A program made the position numbers and the translations under genes. Under the pieces are notes generated by a model, which was given only the letters and a program-made list of their open reading frames with translations, ran no database searches and was not told the origin of the DNA. A DNA stretch of 32,870 nt, taken from Candidatus Glomeribacter gigasporarum BEG34 (GTDB taxonomy: Bacteria; Pseudomonadota; Gammaproteobacteria; Burkholderiales; Burkholderiaceae). The stretch is taken from positions 1 through 32,870 of the forward strand of contig NZ_CAFB01000050.1 of NCBI RefSeq assembly GCF_000227585.1, read 5' to 3'. Shown in pieces: positions 28,750-32,870 of this stretch (its first letter is position 1; every line of letters starts with the position of its first letter).

Positions 28750-29520
28750 ATGTCTGTCACGATGCGGGAAATGCTGGAAGCGGGCGTCCATTTCGGGCAC
28801 CAAACGCGCTTTTGGAATCCGAAAATGGCCCCTTATATCTTCGGCCATCGCAATAAAATCCATATTATTAATCTTGAGAAAACGCTGCCGATGTATCGCG
28901 AGGCGCTGCAATATGCGCGGCGTATCTCAGCAGGTCGCGGCACGATTCTGTTCGTCGGCGCCAAGCGCGGCGCGCGCGAAGCCATTGCGTTGGAGGCGGC
29001 GCGCGCCGGCATGCCGTATATCAATATCCGCTGGTTGGGCGGTATGTTGACCAATTTCAAAACCCTGAAGGCCTCGATCAAGAAATTGAAGGAAATGGAA
29101 AGTATCGCCGCATCCGGCGCGCTTGAGAATATGAGCAAGAAGGAAGCGCTGATGTTTGAGCGCCGCCTGGCAAAACTGGAAAAATCGATCGGCGGCGTAA
29201 AAAATATGAATGGCATTCCAGACGCCCTATTTATCATCGACGTAGGTTATCACCGGATTGCGCTGGCCGAGGCGGGGAAATTGGATATTCCGGTGATTGC
29301 CGTCGTCGATACAAACCATTCTCCGGATGGCGTGGATTACGTTATTCCAGGCAACGACGACTCAAGCAAAGCCGCTGCGCTGTATATCCGCGGCATGGCA
29401 GATGCCATCCTCGCAGGCCGCGCGGACGCAACCCAACAGGTGGTGGAGTCTGCACGTGACGCCGCGGACGGCGCGGATATCGCAGACGAAGAATTTGTCG
29501 AAATTCAGGAAGAAATTTAG
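28750..29520 (+). CDS. rpsB: 30S ribosomal protein S2
   Basis: 256 residues from ATG 28750, chosen over an upstream TTG because GGGGAG precedes it by about 8 bases. The S2 landmarks are complete: [35 protein letters not shown], the [13 protein letters not shown] segment, the Lys-rich [13 protein letters not shown] and [20 protein letters not shown]. It binds the 30S head/platform and bS1. It opens the rpsB-tsf-pyrH-frr-uppS block on the plus strand. The stop TAG (29518-29520) is the beginning of repeat copy C, so the codon is supplied by the element. Confidence 0.96.
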   Translation: MSVTMREMLEAGVHFGHQTRFWNPKMAPYIFGHRNKIHIINLEKTLPMYREALQYARRISAGRGTILFVGAKRGAREAIALEAARAGMPYINIRWLGGMLTNFKTLKASIKKLKEMESIAASGALENMSKKEALMFERRLAKLEKSIGGVKNMNGIPDALFIIDVGYHRIALAEAGKLDIPVIAVVDTNHSPDGVDYVIPGNDDSSKAAALYIRGMADAILAGRADATQQVVESARDAADGADIADEEFVEIQEEI

Positions 29521-29592
29521 AGCATTTTTCAGTGAGATTGCCACTGGCGCAAGCGCATCGCTGCGCCGTGCAAGCCGCTGAAAAATGCCTTA
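29518..29592. repeat. Short foldback MITE-like element, copy C (75 bp)
   Basis: Begins TAGAGCATTTTTCAGTGAGA at the rpsB stop and ends CCGCTGAAAAATGCCTTA, imperfect inverted repeats of the same family as copies A and B but with a short centre. It fills most of the 87-bp gap between rpsB and tsf, leaving the tsf ribosome site (GGGAGA) just outside. It could form a hairpin in the rpsB-tsf mRNA. Confidence 0.78.
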
Positions 29593-29607
29593 GAACGGGA
29601 GAACACT

Positions 29608-30501
29608 ATGGTGGAAATTACTGCGCGCCGAGTTGCAGAACTGCGCGCGAAAACGGATGCTCCGATGATGGAATGCAAAAAGGCGCTGACCGAGGCCGAT
29701 GGGAATCTCGAACGCGCTGAAGAATTACTGCGCGTCAGACTGGGCCATAAAGCGGGCAAGTCGGCTGCGCGCATTACCGCTGAGGGCGTCATCGCCGCGC
29801 ATATCGATGGCAACGCCGGCGCACTGGTTGAACTGAATTGCGAAACAGATTTCGTCGCCAAAAATGCGGACTTTATTGATTTTGCAAATAAAGTGGCTGA
29901 ATGGGTCGTAAAACAGGCGCCCGCCAATGTGGCGGAGCTATTGCAGCTTCCCTTTGAAGGCGCTCCATCCGGCGGAACGGTGGATCAAATGCGCGCCCAT
30001 TTCATCGGAAAAATCGGCGAAAACCTGGCTATTCGCCGCTTTCAACGGATTCAGACCGCGCATCGCCTGGCCTGCTATCTGCATGGCGCGCGCATCGGCG
30101 TATTGGTTGAATATCAAGGGCCGGATGCATCCATTGGCAAAGATGTCGCCATGCATATTGCGGCGATGAAGCCGATCGCCTTATCCGCTGCCGATGTACC
30201 CGCCGAACTGATTGAAAGAGAACGCAGCATTGCGCGTCAAAAAGCCGCTGAATCAAACAAACCGGCGGCGATTATCGAAAAAATGGTGGAGGGCAGCGTT
30301 CAAAAATATCTGAAAGAGATTGCGCTTCTCGACCAGCCCTTCGTCAAAAATGACAAGCAAACGGTTGAGCAGATGCTGCATGCCGCGCATGCTTCAGTCC
30401 ACAGTTTCACCTTGTATGTGGTCGGGAAGGCATCGAGAAACCGCAGAATGATTTTGCCGCCGAAGTGGCCGCGCAAGCCGCCGCGGCCCGATAATCTGTA
30501 A
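29608..30501 (+). CDS. tsf: Elongation factor Ts, C-terminus shifted out of frame
   Basis: 297 residues; start at ATG 29608 after GGGAGA. The N-terminal UBA-like part ([20 protein letters not shown]) and TDFVAKN (EF-Tu contact) are complete, as are the core dimerisation regions to HSFTLYVVG. From 30427 the frame gives a basic tail ([13 protein letters not shown], ending RPDNL). The neighbouring frame reads [20 protein letters not shown] then Arg and stops at 30492-30494, the expected C-terminus. One missing G in the GTCGGG run explains it. EF-Ts recycles EF-Tu and is essential; the lost part is the terminal helix, so a functional product is possible. A sequencing homopolymer error is equally possible. 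Confidence 0.92.
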   Translation: MVEITARRVAELRAKTDAPMMECKKALTEADGNLERAEELLRVRLGHKAGKSAARITAEGVIAAHIDGNAGALVELNCETDFVAKNADFIDFANKVAEWVVKQAPANVAELLQLPFEGAPSGGTVDQMRAHFIGKIGENLAIRRFQRIQTAHRLACYLHGARIGVLVEYQGPDASIGKDVAMHIAAMKPIALSAADVPAELIERERSIARQKAAESNKPAAIIEKMVEGSVQKYLKEIALLDQPFVKNDKQTVEQMLHAAHASVHSFTLYVVGKASRNRRMILPPKWPRKPPRPDNL

Positions 30502-30521
30502 TTGCCAGGAACGCCTACTTC

Positions 30522-31241
30522 ATGCCCGCTTCCCCTATTTACAAACGGGTTCTGCTGAAATTATCCGGCGAGGCTCTGATGGGCGATGATGCTTTCGGCA
30601 TTAACCGCGCAACCATTGAGCGGATCGTGGCGGATATCGCGGAAGTCGTACAGCTCGGTACGCAGCTTGCCGTCGTGATTGGCGGCGGCAATATCTTCAG
30701 GGGCGTGGCGGGCGGCGCGGCCGGCATGGATCGCGCCACCGCGGACTATATGGGAATGCTCGGCACAATGATCAATGCGCTGGCGTTGCAAGACGCGATG
30801 CGCCAGACGGGCATTGAAGCGCGCGTGCAATCGGCGCTGCGGATGGATCAGGTCGCTGAACCGTATATCCGTCCGCGCGCGATTCATCATCTTAAAGCGG
30901 GAAAAGTGGTGATTTTCGCCGCAGGCACCGGTAATCCTTTTTTCACGACCGATACCGCAGCCGCGCTGCGCGGCGCTGAAATCGGCGCTGAAGTCGTTTT
31001 AAAGGCAACGCGCGTAGATGGCGTGTATTCTGCAGACCCGAAACGCGCGCCAACGGCATCCCGCTACGCAATGATCCGTTTTGATGAAGCGATTCAGCGC
31101 AATCTGCAGGTGATGGACGCCACTGCATTCGCGCTATGCCGGGACCAAAAATTGCCGGTGCGTGTATTTTCGATCAACAAGACAGGCGCCCTGAAGCGGA
31201 TTATGGACGGGCAAGATGAAGGAACGCTCATTCATTTATAG
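30522..31241 (+). CDS. pyrH: UMP kinase
   Basis: 239 residues, the usual bacterial length. Motifs of the amino-acid kinase fold are intact: [19 protein letters not shown] at the N-terminus, [36 protein letters not shown] and [16 protein letters not shown]. It converts UMP to UDP, the first step from UMP to all pyrimidine nucleotides, in the cytoplasm. Start at ATG 30522, 20 bases after the tsf stop; a weak AGGA element precedes. Placement after tsf is the conserved arrangement. No damage is seen. Confidence 0.96.
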   Translation: MPASPIYKRVLLKLSGEALMGDDAFGINRATIERIVADIAEVVQLGTQLAVVIGGGNIFRGVAGGAAGMDRATADYMGMLGTMINALALQDAMRQTGIEARVQSALRMDQVAEPYIRPRAIHHLKAGKVVIFAAGTGNPFFTTDTAAALRGAEIGAEVVLKATRVDGVYSADPKRAPTASRYAMIRFDEAIQRNLQVMDATAFALCRDQKLPVRVFSINKTGALKRIMDGQDEGTLIHL

Positions 31242-31245
31242 GCAC

Positions 31246-31392
31246 TAAGAACCTGTTTACGATCTGTAGCGAGCGCCTGTCAGCCAAGGAGGACGGGGCG
31301 CAGGAACCGGAGCATATTTGATATATGTGAGGATTCCGAGCACCGCCCGACACAGGCTCACAGGCGCGCAGTAAGATCGTAAACAGGCTCTA
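31246..31392. repeat. Foldback element of a second family (copy D)
   Basis: Perfect 14-bp inverted repeats CCTGTTTACGATCT (31252-31265) and AGATCGTAAACAGG (31374-31387), widening imperfectly to about 40 bp (AGCGCCTGT against GCGCCTGT). The centre also pairs imperfectly (GCATATTT/ATATGTG region), so the whole element could fold into one long hairpin. TA dinucleotides flank it. It lies between pyrH and frr. The right end, read inward, starts TAGAGCC, like the other copies. Confidence 0.75.
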
Positions 31393-31418
31393 AAAATGCT
31401 CTGGGCTGGGAGTTACAG

Positions 31419-31979
31419 ATGGATTTAGTGAATCCTCAGAAAAACATCGAGCAGAAAATGCAGCGCTCGATTGAGGTGTTGAGCGAGGCGTTGAAAAAAA
31501 TACGCACGGGACGCGCACATACCGGATTGCTCGATCATGTTCAGGTGGAGTATTACGGCGCGCGCGTGCCGATTTCCCAGGCGGCGAATTTAACGCTGAT
31601 GGATGCGCGCACGATTGGCGTTATGCCGTGGGACAAGAAAATCATGCCCGTGATTGAAAAAGCGATTCGCGAGTCCGATCTTGGCCTGAATCCTTCTGCT
31701 CAGGGCGATTTCCTGCGCGTGCCCATGCCTCCCTTGACCGAAGAGCGCCGCCGTGATCTGGTTAAGGTCGTCAAACATGAAGGAGAAATTGCCAAAATCG
31801 CGGTGCGCGCCCTGCGCCGGGACGCGAATGAGCAATTGAAAAAATGGCTTAAAGACAAAGAAATCTCGGAAGACAGCGAGCGCCGCGCGCAAGAAGAAGT
31901 ACAAAAGCTGACCAATGCATTTATCGCCAGAATTGAGGCTTTGGTGCATGAAAAAGAAAAAGAAATCCTGACGGTTTGA
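31419..31979 (+). CDS. frr: Ribosome recycling factor
   Basis: 186 residues, the canonical size. The [20 protein letters not shown] helix with conserved RTGRA, the [19 protein letters not shown] region and domain II ([20 protein letters not shown]) are followed by the [20 protein letters not shown] helix and the C-terminal helix bundle. With EF-G it splits post-termination ribosomes. Start ATG 31419 with GGGAG upstream. The gene is separated from pyrH by a foldback element, which may modulate the polycistronic mRNA. No damage is seen. Confidence 0.96.
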   Translation: MDLVNPQKNIEQKMQRSIEVLSEALKKIRTGRAHTGLLDHVQVEYYGARVPISQAANLTLMDARTIGVMPWDKKIMPVIEKAIRESDLGLNPSAQGDFLRVPMPPLTEERRRDLVKVVKHEGEIAKIAVRALRRDANEQLKKWLKDKEISEDSERRAQEEVQKLTNAFIARIEALVHEKEKEILTV

Positions 31980-32016
31980 TCTGTCGGTCGCGCCCTTCTC
32001 TGCCTTCTCCGCCTTG

Positions 32017-32775
32017 ATGCAAGCCACAATACATATTCCGCAGCATATCGCCATCGTGATGGATGGCAATGGGCGATGGGCCATACAGAAGGGATTACCA
32101 CGCATTGCGGGACATCGCAAAGGCGTTGAGGTCGTGCGGGACATCGCCAGAGCGTGCGCGGAGCGCGGCATTGCCTATCTCACCCTGTTCGCGTTCAGTT
32201 CGGAAAACTGGCGCCGTCCCAAGGAAGAAGTGGCATTTTTGATGCGCCTGTTCACCAATGCGCTCGAACGCGAAATTGGCCAACTGCATGAAAACGGGAT
32301 TCGATTGCGCGTCATTGGCGATTTGACGCGATTCGAGCCATCGCTGCAGCGCCAAATACAGCGCGCCGAAGCAAAAACCGCGCACAATACGCGTATGACG
32401 CTGACGGTTGCAGCCAATTACGGCGGACGCTGGGATATCCTCCAGGCCGCGCGCAGATGCGCATCCAATGCGCTCAACGCGGGCCGCCCAATCTCGCTTA
32501 GCGCGCTCAACGAAGCGGATATTGCAAAATATTTGGCGATTGCCTACGCGCCCGAACCAGACCTGTTGATCCGAACCGGCGGCGAGCAGCGCATCAGCAA
32601 TTTTCTGCTATGGCAACTGGCGTATACCGAACTTTATTTTACGGATACTTTCTGGCCGGATTTCAACGCTGAAGCGTTCGCGCATGCGCTGCACTGGTAC
32701 AGGAGCCGCGAACGCCGCTTCGGTTCAATCAGCGCGCAGCGCGAAGCGCCTGCGTATTCCGCCAAAGCTGTTTAG
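32017..32775 (+). CDS. uppS: Undecaprenyl diphosphate synthase
   Basis: 252 residues from ATG 32017; the frame has a TTG one codon earlier. Family motifs are complete: [12 protein letters not shown] (catalytic Asp), [25 protein letters not shown], the [20 protein letters not shown] box and [10 protein letters not shown]. It builds C55 isoprenyl diphosphate, the lipid carrier for cell-wall precursors, on the inner face of the membrane. It follows frr by 37 bp with no obvious ribosome site. The C-terminus ends AKAV with a TAG that again coincides with the start of a TAGGGCC-type element end. Expected downstream genes (cdsA, dxr) are beyond the window. Confidence 0.93.
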   Translation: MQATIHIPQHIAIVMDGNGRWAIQKGLPRIAGHRKGVEVVRDIARACAERGIAYLTLFAFSSENWRRPKEEVAFLMRLFTNALEREIGQLHENGIRLRVIGDLTRFEPSLQRQIQRAEAKTAHNTRMTLTVAANYGGRWDILQAARRCASNALNAGRPISLSALNEADIAKYLAIAYAPEPDLLIRTGGEQRISNFLLWQLAYTELYFTDTFWPDFNAEAFAHALHWYRSRERRFGSISAQREAPAYSAKAV

Positions 32776-32870
32776 GGCCTGTTTCCAATTAAAACATGCG
32801 CGCGAACAGGTGAATCCGGTTGCAGGGCAAGGCGGGCGGCGCGTCGTTTGGTCAACCCAAACAAGCGCCG
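32773..32870. repeat. Start of another foldback-type repeat, cut by the window edge
   Basis: TAGGGCCTGTTTCC begins at the uppS stop and resembles the end of copy D (TAGAGCCTGTTTAC). An ACAGG partner at 32808-32812 suggests another structured repeat, but the other end is outside the window. The call is tentative. Confidence 0.35.

Noticed and set aside
1-32870. tRNA, rRNA or CRISPR arrays
   Set aside because: No cloverleaf-like sequence, rRNA sequence or regularly spaced direct repeats were recognised by eye on either strand; a tRNAscan or CRISPR search could still be run.

Overview
The window looks like chromosome from a moderately GC-rich betaproteobacterium. The housekeeping block rpsB-tsf-pyrH-frr-uppS, with gatB and an exonuclease III gene nearby, has Burkholderiales-like protein sequences. 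Heavy gene decay, nested mobile elements, small foldback repeats at gene ends and Dot/Icm-type secretion remnants suggest a host-associated, possibly endosymbiotic, Burkholderiaceae relative of the Mycoavidus/Glomeribacter kind. The genus-level idea is inference; no 16S or other decisive marker is present.

Region 1 (1-5157) is a decayed conjugative or secretion island. It holds the 3' end of a DotH/IcmK-like gene and a complete DotG/IcmE-like gene. Next come a Cro/CI-type regulator with two dyad operators and a coupled orphan gene. After these lie wrecks: recD2 (deletion plus nonsense codon), an endonuclease G-like (NUC1) gene, an AbiEii-type nucleotidyltransferase toxin stopped by one TGA beside an intact small partner, and the tail of a probable DotO/IcmB-like ATPase.

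Region 2 (5160-17326, minus strand) is a lambda-type tail module in the order Z-U-V-G-GT-H-M-L-K-I-J-fibre-fibre assembly. V to J are intact, including the programmed -1 frameshift between G and T. Z, U, the fibre and the fibre-assembly gene are broken. Head, lysis, integration and packaging genes are absent. A BrnT/BrnA toxin-antitoxin pair is lodged in the opposite direction between L and K.

Region 3 (17327-20285) is a stack of mobile elements: a 3'-truncated group II intron inside gpZ, then a serine-recombinase element with three small accessory genes. Its recombinase is fused in frame to the C-terminal half of an IS110-family transposase.

Region 4 (20306-32870) is chromosomal. It holds an M13 lipoprotein peptidase, an AT-rich 562-residue orphan protein built from two diverged copies of one module, xth, gatB, and a type II restriction-modification pair inserted before rpsB. 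The translation and cell-envelope block rpsB-tsf-pyrH-frr-uppS follows. Small foldback elements with TA-GAG-like ends sit at the 3' ends of gatB, rpsB and uppS and in two other intergenic gaps. One supplies the rpsB stop codon, and another encodes the last ~47 residues of GatB. The tsf 3' end carries an apparent one-base deletion.
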